Assembly (NCBI GenBank): GCA_947585865.1
Contig: CANPXH010000006.1
Location: 41,533-105,532, forward strand
Source: an uncultured Clostridia bacterium
GTDB taxonomy: Bacteria; Bacillota; Clostridia; Lachnospirales; CAG-274
DNA: 64,000 bases
Reading direction: 5' to 3'
Part shown: positions 55,588-64,000 of the stretch, in pieces
How positions within the stretch are numbered: the stretch's first letter is position 1
Layout: each line of letters opens with the position of its first letter
Program-made: the position numbers and the translations under genes
Notes under the pieces: model-generated
Databases searched by the model: none
Told to the model about the DNA's origin: nothing
Seen by the model: the letters and a program-made list of their open reading frames with translations, nothing else

Positions 55588-56709
55588 TCAGTTCTTTTCA
55601 AAATATTTGCTTACGTCTTTTAAGTGCTCGGTTATAGGAAGATGCTGAGGACAAACTCTTTCACATTCCTTACAGCCTATGCATTCCGAAGCCTTGCCAA
55701 AGTCCTTTGAAATATTGTCATATTGGAGCATATTGGCAGTCCAATGTTTGTCCTCGGCCTCTCTCATATCCTCGTTGTAAAGTGAGAAATACCGAGGAAT
55801 GGCTATATTGCGTGGGCATCCGTCGAGACAATATGCGCACCCGGTACAGGGTATTGCAATGTCTGAAAGTATTATTTGGGCAGCTTCCTGCATAAGCCTG
55901 AGTTCATCGCTGCCATAGGGAGAAAAGCTGTTGAAGTAGTCTGTATTTTCTTCCATTTGTTCAATATTGCTCATACCGGAAAGCACTACCATAACATTGT
56001 CAAGAGAAGCTGCAAAACCCAGCGCCCACAATGAAGCGGAACGGTCGGGAGCATAATCGGCCAGCAGCTTTTGAGCTTTGTCGGGAAGCTTTGCCAAAGT
56101 ACCTCCCTTTACAGGCTCCATCACTATTACAGGGGTGTTGTGCTTCACCGCAGTATCATAGCAGGCTTTAGACTGCACCTATTCGCTTTCCCAGTCCAAA
56201 TAGTTTATTTGAAGCTGTACGAACTCTGTTTCGGGATGCTCGGTAAGTATCCTGTCCAAAAGCTCTGCACGATCATGATATGAAAAGCCTATATGCCTTA
56301 TGGCTCCCTGTTCCTTTTTATCTCTGAGCCATTTGAAGCAATCGTATTTTTTGTAAACCTCGTAGCTGTTGGCTTCTATACCGTGCAGCAAATAATAATC
56401 AAAATATCCGGCGCCTGTCTTTTCGAGCTGAGCATTGAAAATGTTATCTCTGTCTTCAAAACTGTTCAAAAAGCTCCAGTGCAGCTTTGAAGCAAGGGTG
56501 AAGCTGTCACGGGAATAGCGGTCTACAAGAGCCGGCTTTACGGCAGCTTTGCTTTTAAAGCCGCAGTACATCCATGCTGTGTCAAAATATGTAAATCCCT
56601 TCTCCATAAATATGTCCGTCATTTTTTTAAATTGTTCGATGTCGATACTTCCCGCGTCTTTTTTGTCGGATATGGGAAGCCTCATAAGTCCAAAACCCAG
56701 TTTTTTCAT
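55588..56709 (-). pseudogene. Aldo/keto reductase with ferredoxin-type C-terminus, interrupted by an in-frame amber codon
   Basis: The frame from ATG 56709 (after GGGAGGGG) to 55588 is continuous except for TAG at 56181-56179. The first part (176 residues) carries KLGFGLMRLP, the catalytic DTAWMY and YYLLHG. It stops after NYLDWESE. The second part (196 residues) resumes at once with VQSKACYDTAVKHNTPVIVM and ends with two 4Fe-4S motifs (CTGCAYCLDGCP and CIGCKECERVCP). Together they make the usual length of this oxidoreductase family with exactly one residue replaced by the stop, so it is a nonsense mutation or a very recent decay. Several neighbours end in TAG, which argues against general amber reading. 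A GTG directly after the stop might allow restart. Confidence 0.85.
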
Positions 56710-56743
56710 TTTTCCCCTCCCGGTGTGATATATTTTTAATATT

Positions 56744-56772
56744 ATTTTACTATAAGAACATTTGTAAGTCAA
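56744..56772 (-). promoter_or_regulatory. Promoter of the aldo/keto reductase
   Basis: On the minus strand TTGACT (56772-56767), a 17-base spacer and TAAAAT (56749-56744). Confidence 0.72.
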
Positions 56773-56786
56773 TATGCCGCTTTGGA

Positions 56787-56815
56787 TTGAAAGGCGTAAT
56801 ATAATATGGTATAAT
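56787..56815 (+). promoter_or_regulatory. pflA promoter
   Basis: TTGAAA (56787-56792), 17-base spacer, TATAAT (56810-56815). The leader is about 95 bases and holds a nested inverted repeat, AGTATT to AATACT with TTGC/GCAA inside, around 56859-56885. Confidence 0.78.
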
Positions 56816-56916
56816 ATACAATAACAGGCTGCTGCATATAATAACAGAACTATACATGAGTATTTTTTTGCAATATCGCAATACTAATTATGATATTATT
56901 TTCGGAGTGTGATGAT

Positions 56917-57660
56917 ATGAAGGGAAAGATCCATTCAATAGAGACTTTTGGCAGTGTTGACGGTCCGGGCATAAGATTTGTGGTGTTTACAAAGGGCTGC
57001 CCTATGAGATGCAAATACTGCCACAATCCCGACACATGGTCAATGAGCGGAGCATATGAAATGAGTATCGATGAGATACTTGAGCAGTATAACAAGAACA
57101 GACCTTTTTACCGAAACGGCGGTATCACCGTAAGCGGCGGAGAGCCTCTTATGCAGATAGATTTTGTTACGGAGCTTTTTAAAAGATGCAAGGCGGAAAA
57201 AATACACACTTGCCTTGACACATCGGGGGTCACATTCGATCCCGATAAAACGGAAAAATTCGATGAGCTTGTAAGATATACCGATCTTGTAATGCTGGAT
57301 ATAAAGCATATCGATCCGAATGAGCATATGGAGCTTACATCTCAAAAGCTTGACAACATATTGAAATTTGCCGAGTATCTTGACAAAAAAGATGTGGATC
57401 TTTGGATAAGGCATGTCGTTGTGCCGGGTATTACCGACAATGAAGAATATCTGCACAAGCTGGGGCTGTTCATCGGTTCCCTTGAAAATGTAAAAGCTCT
57501 CGATGTGTTGCCGTATCATACAATGGGCGTGGATAAATACAAGGCGCTGGGTATGGAATATCCCTTGAAGGGCGTAGAGCCTATGGACAAGCAGAGGGCT
57601 GCGGAGTGCAAAAAAATAATTTTACAGGGGATAAGAGAGTATCGTCAGAATAGATGTTGA
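56917..57660 (+). CDS. pflA: Pyruvate formate-lyase activating enzyme (glycyl-radical activase)
   Basis: 247 residues. Radical SAM: CxxxCxxC in FTKGCPMRCKYCHNPDTW, SAM motif TVSGGEPLMQ, and no additional ferredoxin insert, as in PflA itself. HSIETFGSVDGPGIRFV is the conserved N-terminus. It puts the glycyl radical on pyruvate formate-lyase. No pflB or other glycyl-radical enzyme lies in the window, so its target is encoded elsewhere. The start at 56917 has CGGAGTG upstream. Confidence 0.93.
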   Translation: MKGKIHSIETFGSVDGPGIRFVVFTKGCPMRCKYCHNPDTWSMSGAYEMSIDEILEQYNKNRPFYRNGGITVSGGEPLMQIDFVTELFKRCKAEKIHTCLDTSGVTFDPDKTEKFDELVRYTDLVMLDIKHIDPNEHMELTSQKLDNILKFAEYLDKKDVDLWIRHVVVPGITDNEEYLHKLGLFIGSLENVKALDVLPYHTMGVDKYKALGMEYPLKGVEPMDKQRAAECKKIILQGIREYRQNRC

Positions 57661-57685
57661 AATGTATGGAAATTTATTGTAAAAT
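57657..57685 (+). promoter_or_regulatory. xylA promoter
   Basis: TTGAAA (57657-57662, overlapping the pflA stop), 17-base spacer, TAAAAT (57680-57685). No xylose operator that I recognise is visible. Confidence 0.65.
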
Positions 57686-57718
57686 ATAGACAGTAATAAC
57701 GAAAGGAGAAGATATATA

Positions 57719-59032
57719 ATGGAATATTTCAAGAATGTACCAAAGATCAAATACGAAGGGCCTGAGTCAGACCGACCCTTTGCCTTTAAATACTACGATG
57801 GGGAAAGGGTTGTCGCAGGGAAAAAAATGAAGGATCACCTTCGCTTTGCAATGAGCTGGTGGCATACTCTTTGCGCAGGCGGTTCAGATCCCTTTGGCGT
57901 GGAGACTATGGACAGGAGCTACGGCGGGCTTACAGATCCTATGGAAATAGCAAGGGCTAAGGCGGATGCAGGCTTTGAGCTTATGACAAAGCTGGGCATA
58001 GAGTTTTTCTGCTTCCATGATGTGGACATAGCGCCCGAAGGCAAAACATTTGCCGAGAGCAAAGAAAATCTTTTTGCAATGGTGGAATATATAAAGGGCA
58101 AAATGGCCGAAACAGGCATAAAGCTTTTATGGGGAACTGCCAATAATTTTGGCGCTCCACGTTTTATGCACGGCGCAGCGACTTCCTGCAATGCGGATAC
58201 CTTTGCATATTCCGCTGCCAAAATAAAAAATGCACTTGATGCTACCATAGAGCTGGGCGGACAGGGCTATGTTTTTTGGGGCGGAAGAGAGGGTTACGAA
58301 ACCCTTCTGAACACTGATATGGCGCTGGAGCTTGACAATATGGCAAGGCTTATGCAGATGACTGTAAAGTATGGCAGATCAAAAGGCTTTAAGGGCGACT
58401 TTTATGTAGAGCCCAAGCCAAAGGAGCCTACAAAGCACCAGTACGATTTTGATGCGGCCACCGTTATAGGATTTCTCAGAAAGTACGGCTTAGACAGTGA
58501 TTTCAAGCTGAATATAGAAGCCAATCACGCTACATTGGCAGGCCATACTTTTGAACATGAGCTGGCTGTGGCAAGGGTAAACGGTCTTTTCGGTTCGGTA
58601 GATGCCAACCAAGGCGATCCAAATCTGGGCTGGGATACGGATCAGTTCCCGTCAGATGTGCCCTCGGCTACACTTGCAATGCTTGAGGTGCTGAGAGCAG
58701 GCGGCTTTACCAACGGCGGACTTAATTTCGATGCAAAGGTAAGAAGAGGCTCATACACCTTTGACGATATTGCGTATGCTTATATTGTGGGTATGGATAC
58801 ATATGCACTGGGTCTTATAAAGGCCGATGAGATAATACGTGACGGAAGGATAGACAAATTTGTAAAGAACAGATATTCAAGCTATACAAAGGGCATAGGC
58901 AAGGATATCGTTGAGGGCAGGGCTACTCTCGAAAGCCTTGAAAAATATACTCTCGAAAATCCCGAGCCTGTAATGGAAAGCGGAAGACAGGAATACCTTG
59001 AGGGTATTTTCAACAGTATCTTATACAGATAA
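57719..59032 (+). CDS. xylA: Xylose isomerase
   Basis: 437 residues, the class II length. The active-site histidine and aspartate lie in [13 protein letters not shown], metal ligands in [15 protein letters not shown] and [18 protein letters not shown], and [22 protein letters not shown] completes the site. Interconverts xylose/xylulose and glucose/fructose. No xylulokinase or xylose transporter gene is adjacent, unlike the usual xyl operons. GAAAGGAGAAG precedes the ATG. Confidence 0.98.
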   Translation: MEYFKNVPKIKYEGPESDRPFAFKYYDGERVVAGKKMKDHLRFAMSWWHTLCAGGSDPFGVETMDRSYGGLTDPMEIARAKADAGFELMTKLGIEFFCFHDVDIAPEGKTFAESKENLFAMVEYIKGKMAETGIKLLWGTANNFGAPRFMHGAATSCNADTFAYSAAKIKNALDATIELGGQGYVFWGGREGYETLLNTDMALELDNMARLMQMTVKYGRSKGFKGDFYVEPKPKEPTKHQYDFDAATVIGFLRKYGLDSDFKLNIEANHATLAGHTFEHELAVARVNGLFGSVDANQGDPNLGWDTDQFPSDVPSATLAMLEVLRAGGFTNGGLNFDAKVRRGSYTFDDIAYAYIVGMDTYALGLIKADEIIRDGRIDKFVKNRYSSYTKGIGKDIVEGRATLESLEKYTLENPEPVMESGRQEYLEGIFNSILYR

Positions 59033-59088
59033 GCTGTTGATGATAAGTAACGATCTGTTCCGTAAAGTTGATTTTTTTCGACAGTTTA

Positions 59089-59125
59089 GCTGTCACAGTG
59101 ACATTGATACTGTGACAGCATTTTT
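59089..59125 (+). terminator. xylA terminator
   Basis: GCTGTCACAGT (59089-59099) pairs perfectly with ACTGTGACAGC (59109-59119), followed by a T run. Confidence 0.92.
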
Positions 59126-59189
59126 ACTGAAACGATATTGCTGTGCTTTTGTCACGGCTTATATTATAATATAAAAGGAATGCGGCTAT

Positions 59190-59828
59190 ATGAAATATAT
59201 TTTATTCGATCTTGACGGTACGCTTACCGATCCTCAGCAGGGCATTACAAATTCCGTTGCCTATGCTCTGAGATATTTCGGCATAGAAACAAAGGATAAT
59301 TCCGAATTGTATTGCTATATAGGACCTCCGCTCATATATTCTTTTGTGGAATACGGCGGGCTCAGTAAGGAACAGGCACTTACGGCAATAAAGAAATACA
59401 GGGAATATTTTGGACCAAAGGGCATATTTGAAAATAAGGTCTACGCAGGTGTTCCTCAAATGCTTGGCGCTCTTAAGGCTCGAGGCGACAAGGTAATACT
59501 TGCCACATCAAAGCCATGGATATATGCCGAGCAGATACTTGAGCATTTTGACCTTAAGAAATATTTTGACTTTGTTTCCGGCAGCGAAATGAACGGCGAC
59601 AGGAACTCAAAGGCAGAGGTGATAGCTTATGCTGTGGAGAGATATAACATAGACAAGGAAAGAGCCGTAATGATAGGCGACAGGAAGCATGACATAATAG
59701 GAGCCGAAGAAAACGATATACGTTCCATAGGTGTGCTTTACGGCTACGGAAGCATTGAAGAATTCAAAACGGCTTCCGCCGTAGCCGAGACGGTAAATGA
59801 TATTATAGCAGCTATAGACAGTATTTAA
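59190..59828 (+). CDS. HAD-family phosphatase (phosphoglycolate phosphatase-like)
   Basis: 212 residues. Motif I FDLDGTLTD, motif II LATSKP, and motif III/IV MIGDRKHDIIGAEENDI show an intact HAD hydrolase with a small helical cap (residues about 15-85, including the YIGPPLIYSF segment). Such proteins act on small phosphate esters; the substrate is not known. It shares the strand with topB, 11 bases downstream. A TATAAT-like sequence lies at 59165-59170. Confidence 0.9.
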   Translation: MKYILFDLDGTLTDPQQGITNSVAYALRYFGIETKDNSELYCYIGPPLIYSFVEYGGLSKEQALTAIKKYREYFGPKGIFENKVYAGVPQMLGALKARGDKVILATSKPWIYAEQILEHFDLKKYFDFVSGSEMNGDRNSKAEVIAYAVERYNIDKERAVMIGDRKHDIIGAEENDIRSIGVLYGYGSIEEFKTASAVAETVNDIIAAIDSI

Positions 59829-59839
59829 GGAATGATATT

Positions 59840-61936
59840 ATGAAAAAAATGGTGATCGCCGAAAAGCCTTCTGTGGCAAGAGATATTGCAAGAGTGCTTA
59901 AATGTAATTCAAAGGGCGATGGTTTTTTATACAATGACGAATACATAATAAGCTGGGCGGTAGGACATCTTGTGACGCTTTGTGATCCCGAGGAATACGA
60001 TGGCAAATATAAGAAATGGGATGCTTCGCTTTTGCCCATAATACCCGACAAGATCAAAACAAAGGTCATTAAAAAAACAAGATCACAATTTGAACTCCTT
60101 AAGAAAATAATGGATTCCCCAAAGGTGGACAGCATCATTTGCGCAACAGACAGCGGAAGAGAAGGAGAGCTCATATTCAGATACATATACGAAATGGCAG
60201 GATGCACAAAGCCCTGTGAGAGACTATGGATATCTTCAATGACGGATGCCGCCATAAAGGATGGCTTCCAAAAGCTTAAGGCAAGCAGCGAATATGACGA
60301 TCTGTATAAAAGCGCCAAGTGTCGTTCCGAAGCCGATTGGCTCGTCGGCATAAATGCCAGCAGAGCTTTTACTATTAAGTACAACACGCTTTTAAGCATA
60401 GGCAGGGTGCAGACTCCCACTCTTGCCATTATTGCCGCAAGACAAAAGGAAATAGATTCCTTTGTGTCCACAGAGTATTGGGAGGTCGAGGCAAATTTCG
60501 GCAAATACAAGGGGCTGTGGTTCGATGGCAAAACAGATAACACAAAGATAATGTCAAAGGAAAGGGCTGAAGAAATAAAGGCTGCCGTAAAGGGAGGAAA
60601 GGGCAATGTAGCCGCAGTGGAGTGCGAGGAAAAGAAAATGCCTCCGCCTCTTTTATACGATCTTACGGAGCTTCAGAGAGACTGCAATAAAAAGTTTGGC
60701 TTTTCCGCCCAAAAAACGCTTTCTGTAGTACAGGATCTTTACGAAAAGAGAAAAATGGTAACATATCCCAGGACAGACAGCAGATATCTTTCCGATGATA
60801 TGATACCCAAGCTAAAGATAATAGCGGGAAAGCTATATAACACAAAGGAATATCACAGCCTTGCATCTTATGTGACGGCTCTTGAAAAGCTGCCTATATC
60901 CAAGAGGATAATAGATAATTCCAAAATAAGCGATCATCATGCCATAATACCCACAGAGGTGAATATAGACGTAAGCAGATTGAGCGATATCGAATTTAAG
61001 GTATACGATCTTATTGCCAGGCGATTTTTGGCAGTTTTCTATCCGTATTATGTATACAGCACCACCAAGATAGTGACCGATGTAAACAGCGAAAGCTTCG
61101 TAACAAGAGGAACTACCGTTATAGACAAGGGCTGGACAGCGCTTAATGTTAATACGGAAAAGGAAAAGAAAAAAGAAGAAGTATTGCCTGATGTAAAAAA
61201 GTGCGATGTGTTCGACGTTGAAGATACAAAGATATCCTGCAAAAAGACAAAACCTCCCAAGCCGTACAATGAAGCGGGTCTTCTTTCGGCTATGGAAAAT
61301 GCAGGCCGATTTGTTGAAGACGAGGCGCTTAAGGAGCAGCTTAAGGAATCGGGGCTGGGTACTCCGGCAACGAGAGCCGCAATAATAGAACGGCTCATAC
61401 AGGTAGGATACATTGAGAGAAAGGGCAAGAGCCTTATTCCTACGGAAAAGGGCCTTAAGCTCATAGAAGTTGTACCTGTGGAATTGAAGTCTCCCGAAAC
61501 CACGGGAAAGTGGGAAAAAGGACTTGCATCTGTAGCCAAAGGCAAAATGGATACGGAAAAATTCATGGGCAGCATAAAAAGATATGTAAACTATATCGTA
61601 GACCGTTCCGCAAAGGAAGGCTGCAAAGTGATATTTGCGGCGGACAAGCCGAGAGGCAAAAAGGCAAGGGCGGCGGTATTGGGCGTATGCCCTGAATGTC
61701 GGGGGCATATACTTGAAAATTCAAAGGGATATTATTGCAGCAACTGGAAGCAGGGCTGTAAATTCACTATATGGAAAAATTCCTTGGAAAATTACGGCAT
61801 CAATATAGACAATGATATTGTAAAAAATATTCTTGATAAAAAAATACTTGAAGATATAGAGGTACATACCCCAAAGGAATGCAAGTGCGACATTGTGCTT
61901 AAGGAAAGAGGAAGACTTGAGGTAATAATAAAATAG
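59840..61936 (+). CDS. topB: DNA topoisomerase III
   Basis: 698 residues, type IA. TOPRIM domain starts KKMVIAEKPSVARDIARVLK and includes CATDSGREGELIFR; the active-site tyrosine lies in VTYPRTDSRYLS. The C-terminus has one four-cysteine zinc ribbon (CPECRGH and YYCSNWKQGC). It decatenates DNA and resolves recombination intermediates. AAGGAATG upstream of the ATG. Its TAG stop abuts the converging next gene with no spacer. Confidence 0.97.
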   Translation: MKKMVIAEKPSVARDIARVLKCNSKGDGFLYNDEYIISWAVGHLVTLCDPEEYDGKYKKWDASLLPIIPDKIKTKVIKKTRSQFELLKKIMDSPKVDSIICATDSGREGELIFRYIYEMAGCTKPCERLWISSMTDAAIKDGFQKLKASSEYDDLYKSAKCRSEADWLVGINASRAFTIKYNTLLSIGRVQTPTLAIIAARQKEIDSFVSTEYWEVEANFGKYKGLWFDGKTDNTKIMSKERAEEIKAAVKGGKGNVAAVECEEKKMPPPLLYDLTELQRDCNKKFGFSAQKTLSVVQDLYEKRKMVTYPRTDSRYLSDDMIPKLKIIAGKLYNTKEYHSLASYVTALEKLPISKRIIDNSKISDHHAIIPTEVNIDVSRLSDIEFKVYDLIARRFLAVFYPYYVYSTTKIVTDVNSESFVTRGTTVIDKGWTALNVNTEKEKKKEEVLPDVKKCDVFDVEDTKISCKKTKPPKPYNEAGLLSAMENAGRFVEDEALKEQLKESGLGTPATRAAIIERLIQVGYIERKGKSLIPTEKGLKLIEVVPVELKSPETTGKWEKGLASVAKGKMDTEKFMGSIKRYVNYIVDRSAKEGCKVIFAADKPRGKKARAAVLGVCPECRGHILENSKGYYCSNWKQGCKFTIWKNSLENYGINIDNDIVKNILDKKILEDIEVHTPKECKCDIVLKERGRLEVIIK

Positions 61937-62359
61937 CTATTGTATCGTATATTCTCCCATTTCTTCAAGGAGCTCCTCGCATTCCATAAGAGACAATGAA
62001 TTGTTAAGGGCAAATATTATAATGCTGTCTTTTTGATTGCGTGGATAAAGCTCACTTGCTCCTGCGATATTCAAAAGGCGTTGAGTACATTTAAGATCAA
62101 GAGCCATGCCAAATGCAAGCTGCAGCAGCTTGTCTCTTGACGGATTTCTTTGCCCTGCAAATATCTGATAGCCATATTGAGTGTTGAGGTTGGCATTTTC
62201 AATGGCTCTTGCCTTGTCTATATTTTTTTGGATAAGGAGCTCGTTGAGATATTGAGCAAGGTCTGAATTAATGAATTCGTCTTTGTTGCTGTTTAAAAAG
62301 TGTTTTATGTTTTTGTTTTTTTTAAGAGCATCAAGGAGCTGTGCCGTTGTTTTCTTCAT
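61937..62359 (-). CDS. Helix-turn-helix regulator of the kinase-linked type
   Basis: 140 residues. The central ARAIENANLNTQYGYQIFAGQRNPSRDKLLQL region has the spacing of an XRE-like helix-turn-helix, and the C-terminal LYPRNQKDSIIIFALNNSLSLMECEELLEEMGE is a conserved helical module. I recall similar 140-residue proteins next to Ser/Thr kinases in Lachnospiraceae-type genomes. It is divergent from the kinase gene with 63 bases between starts. The gene ends in TAG, directly abutting the topB stop (TAG|CTA). Confidence 0.8.
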   Translation of the reverse strand: MKKTTAQLLDALKKNKNIKHFLNSNKDEFINSDLAQYLNELLIQKNIDKARAIENANLNTQYGYQIFAGQRNPSRDKLLQLAFGMALDLKCTQRLLNIAGASELYPRNQKDSIIIFALNNSLSLMECEELLEEMGEYTIQ

Positions 62360-62422
62360 ATGTATCGCCTCTTATATAATATATGATATTTCTCAACATT
62401 TTTCAAGGGGAAAGGTGTTTTT

Positions 62423-63532
62423 ATGGATAATTTAGCAAAATATAAGCTTTCACAATTTAAGGATATAAGGACTCTCAATGAAGAAGGTACAGCGATTTTA
62501 AGCTATAATATATCCGATGATAAAGCATATGTTATCAAATATACGGATATTGAAAAAAGGCCTATATATGATAAAATAAAAAACATAAAATGTAATAATA
62601 TGCCTGAAATATATGAAATAATTGAAGACAATGACAAATGTATCATAATCGAAAAATACATAAAGGGTTTCGGCCTTGAAAGGCTTATAAAGGAAAGGGG
62701 TCCGCTTAAAGAAAAAACTGCCTGTAAATATATACTGGATATATGTCAGGCGCTTAGGGCGGTACATAGCTTAAATATAATACACAGAGATATTTCTCCG
62801 GATAATGTGATAATAGATGAAAATGATAATGCCGTATTGCTGGATTTCGACATTGCAAGAGAGGGTTCAAAGAATAAGTCAACGGATACGACAATATTAG
62901 GAACGGCAGGTTTTGCTTCTCCTGAACAGTATGGTTTTGCCCAGACTGATGCCAGAAGCGATATATATTCATTGGGCGCTCTTTTTAACTATATGCTTAC
63001 CGGATATATACCGCAGATAGGGGCTTACGCGGAGGAACCATATTATTCCGTTATCAGTAAAGCAACAAAGATTGACAGCAGCATGAGATATGGAAGCGTT
63101 GAAAAATTTGAGAGTGAAATCTCAGGGCTTATAAAGACGAAAACACCTTTAAATAAAGACAAAAATACTGAAATCAAGGCACAGGATATACCACAAAGCA
63201 AAATGGAAAGGCTTGGCTTAAATAAGGTTCCCGGTTTCAGAACTGATTCAGAGGTAAAAAAATTTATTGCCGCTATGATATATATTATATTTTTTGTTGC
63301 AATATTTTCGGCCGTAGCCGCAGGGGAAAATCCTGTGGCAATTGTGGAATATATGTCAGTAAATTTTATGGTCATGATACTGCCTATATGGTGGTTCGGA
63401 AACAATGGAAAGCAATGGGATATAATCCCCGGAATGAGTCATCTTGGCAAAGAAACTAAAACAGTGATAGCAGTAATAATTTATTTTACAGCTGTTATGA
63501 TATTTGTATACATTGTACCTCTTCCGAAATAA
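62423..63532 (+). CDS. Membrane-anchored Ser/Thr protein kinase with atypical active site
   Basis: 369 residues. An N-terminal kinase domain (about 10-250) has the lysine in AYVIKYTD, catalytic loop IIHRDISPDNVIID, activation segment ILGTAGFASPEQYG and SDIYSLGALFNYMLTG. The metal motif reads DFD in VLLDFDIARE instead of DFG, and the nucleotide loop (NEEGTAILSYN) keeps only one glycine. A charged linker leads to three membrane helices (about 281-303, 312-332, 345-366), so the kinase faces the cytoplasm and no extracellular sensor is present. AAAGGTG precedes the ATG. It is paired with the divergent helix-turn-helix gene. Confidence 0.92.
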   Translation: MDNLAKYKLSQFKDIRTLNEEGTAILSYNISDDKAYVIKYTDIEKRPIYDKIKNIKCNNMPEIYEIIEDNDKCIIIEKYIKGFGLERLIKERGPLKEKTACKYILDICQALRAVHSLNIIHRDISPDNVIIDENDNAVLLDFDIAREGSKNKSTDTTILGTAGFASPEQYGFAQTDARSDIYSLGALFNYMLTGYIPQIGAYAEEPYYSVISKATKIDSSMRYGSVEKFESEISGLIKTKTPLNKDKNTEIKAQDIPQSKMERLGLNKVPGFRTDSEVKKFIAAMIYIIFFVAIFSAVAAGENPVAIVEYMSVNFMVMILPIWWFGNNGKQWDIIPGMSHLGKETKTVIAVIIYFTAVMIFVYIVPLPK

Positions 63533-63558
63533 TTAAGCTGACAGCTTAACACAAAAAC

Positions 63559-63597
63559 AACACCTTATGCTAAAATCATACATAAGGTGTTATTTAT
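63559..63597. terminator. Terminator shared by the kinase and XRE genes
   Basis: AACACCTTATG (63559-63569) pairs with CATAAGGTGTT (63581-63591). T-rich DNA follows on the plus strand and GTTTTTGT on the minus strand. Confidence 0.85.
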
Positions 63598-63928
63598 TTT
63601 TTAGCCGTATTATAGATTTTATTATTTTGGTTATTTCTGAAAGTTCAGTGTCATCTAAATCTGAAATATAAGAGTATATTTTATTTAACCTTGGTGGATA
63701 TGCAGGCTGGCTGATAATATCAAAGCTAAAAAGTATAGGCAGTGTGATATTAAACGCTTTGGCAATTTTATCTATGGTAGTTATAGTAGGAGATTTTAAT
63801 CCTCTTTCTATTTGCCCTAAATGCGCAGCACTTATTCCTGCTTTAAAAGCAAGCTCCTCTTGATTTATACCAAGAGAAATTCTTATTGAACATATTCTTT
63901 TGCCGAGTAGCTTTGTTACATTATCCAT
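63590..63928 (-). CDS. XRE-family transcriptional regulator
   Basis: 112 residues. A Cro/CI helix-turn-helix covers about residues 5-60: GKRICSIRISLGINQEELAFKAGIS, then HLGQIERGLKSPTITTIDKIAKAFNITL. The C-terminal 45 residues are short and helical (LDDTELSEITKIIKSI) and may dimerise. The start at 63928 follows GGAGATTAAT; two in-frame ATGs further upstream lie in a hairpin region. It is not next to a clear target gene inside the window. Confidence 0.92.
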   Translation of the reverse strand: MDNVTKLLGKRICSIRISLGINQEELAFKAGISAAHLGQIERGLKSPTITTIDKIAKAFNITLPILFSFDIISQPAYPPRLNKIYSYISDLDDTELSEITKIIKSIIRLKNK

Positions 63929-63943
63929 ATTAATCTCCATTCC

Positions 63944-64000
63944 GCCGCTAAAGCGTCGGCACAAATAGTAATGAAAGTGCCGACAGCGGCTATTTTTTTT
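63944..64000 (+). terminator. Terminator-like hairpin with eight T's at the right edge
   Basis: GCCGCT (63944-63949) pairs with AGCGGC (63985-63990) and GTCGGCAC (63955-63962) with GTGCCGAC (63977-63984), followed by TATTTTTTTT. Read on the plus strand it is a strong terminator, yet no plus-strand gene ends there. On the minus strand it forms the leader of the XRE gene a few bases before its ribosome site. Confidence 0.5.

Noticed and set aside
56179..56181. Genome-wide reading of TAG as an amino acid (for example pyrrolysine)
   Set aside because: Many intact genes here stop at TAG where the family normally ends: rplI, dnaB, the DJ-1 gene, hisE, the yitT-like gene, moaA, the MOSC-MogA gene, modA and topB.

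Overview
The window looks like a chromosomal segment of an anaerobic, endospore-lineage member of the Bacillota, most likely class Clostridia. The evidence is a Spo0A master regulator, an S-box (SAM-I) riboswitch on metK, a clostridial 2[4Fe-4S] ferredoxin, a short-form HisG with HisZ, a split cobalamin-dependent methionine synthase, a glycyl-radical activase, and the mreBCD-pbp2-minDE-rodA-mgsA gene order. Purine-rich Shine-Dalgarno sequences and A/T-rich sigma-A promoters agree. I found no tRNA, rRNA, phage module or IS transposase. I cannot name a genus from the sequence alone.

Layout. 1-1067: trailer end of a type I-C-like CRISPR array that continues off the left edge; no cas genes are visible. 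1235-5001 (minus): a partner-switching cassette (STAS antagonist, membrane PP2C phosphatase fused to a kinase-like ATPase domain, small ATPase-like protein). 5059-14192 (minus): metK with its SAM riboswitch, a DUF5721 gene, a MoxR/DUF58/transglutaminase module, and methionine synthase split into a catalytic protein and a separate reactivation protein. 14323-18761 (plus): pheA, a DHH-type c-di-AMP phosphodiesterase lacking its membrane anchor, rplI, dnaB. Then come a 55-residue ferredoxin, the tldD/pmbA pair, a MITE-like palindromic element, a secreted stalk-domain protein, spo0A and a CYTH protein.

25194-30398: a DJ-1/PfpI protein, small conserved proteins, tig, clpP and clpX. 30558-37918: a complete histidine operon (ZGDBHA-F-I-E) with a YitT-like membrane protein inserted between hisA and hisF. 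37911-45803 (minus): the cell-shape and division operon mreB-mreC-mreD-pbp2-minD-minE-rodA-mgsA-DUF1294, with no minC. 45978-53986 (plus): one tightly packed run from miaA through molybdenum cofactor genes to the modABC molybdate transporter, followed by a purine (xanthine/urate-type) permease whose promoter carries a Spo0A-box-like sequence. 55588-64000: an aldo/keto reductase interrupted by one amber codon, an activase (pflA) without its glycyl-radical enzyme, xylA, a HAD phosphatase, topB, a divergent HTH/protein-kinase pair and an XRE regulator.

Novelty. Most of the window is well-known core metabolism and cell biology. The least explained items are the loop-variant blocks and palindromic spacers in the CRISPR array, the soluble GdpP-like protein, the YitT gene inside the his operon, the MinD/MinE pair without MinC, the hairpin between the hisZ Shine-Dalgarno and start codon, the amber-interrupted reductase, and the kinase/HTH pair with an atypical kinase active site. 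I did not see a clearly new multi-gene system. Functions are read from motifs and gene order without database searches.
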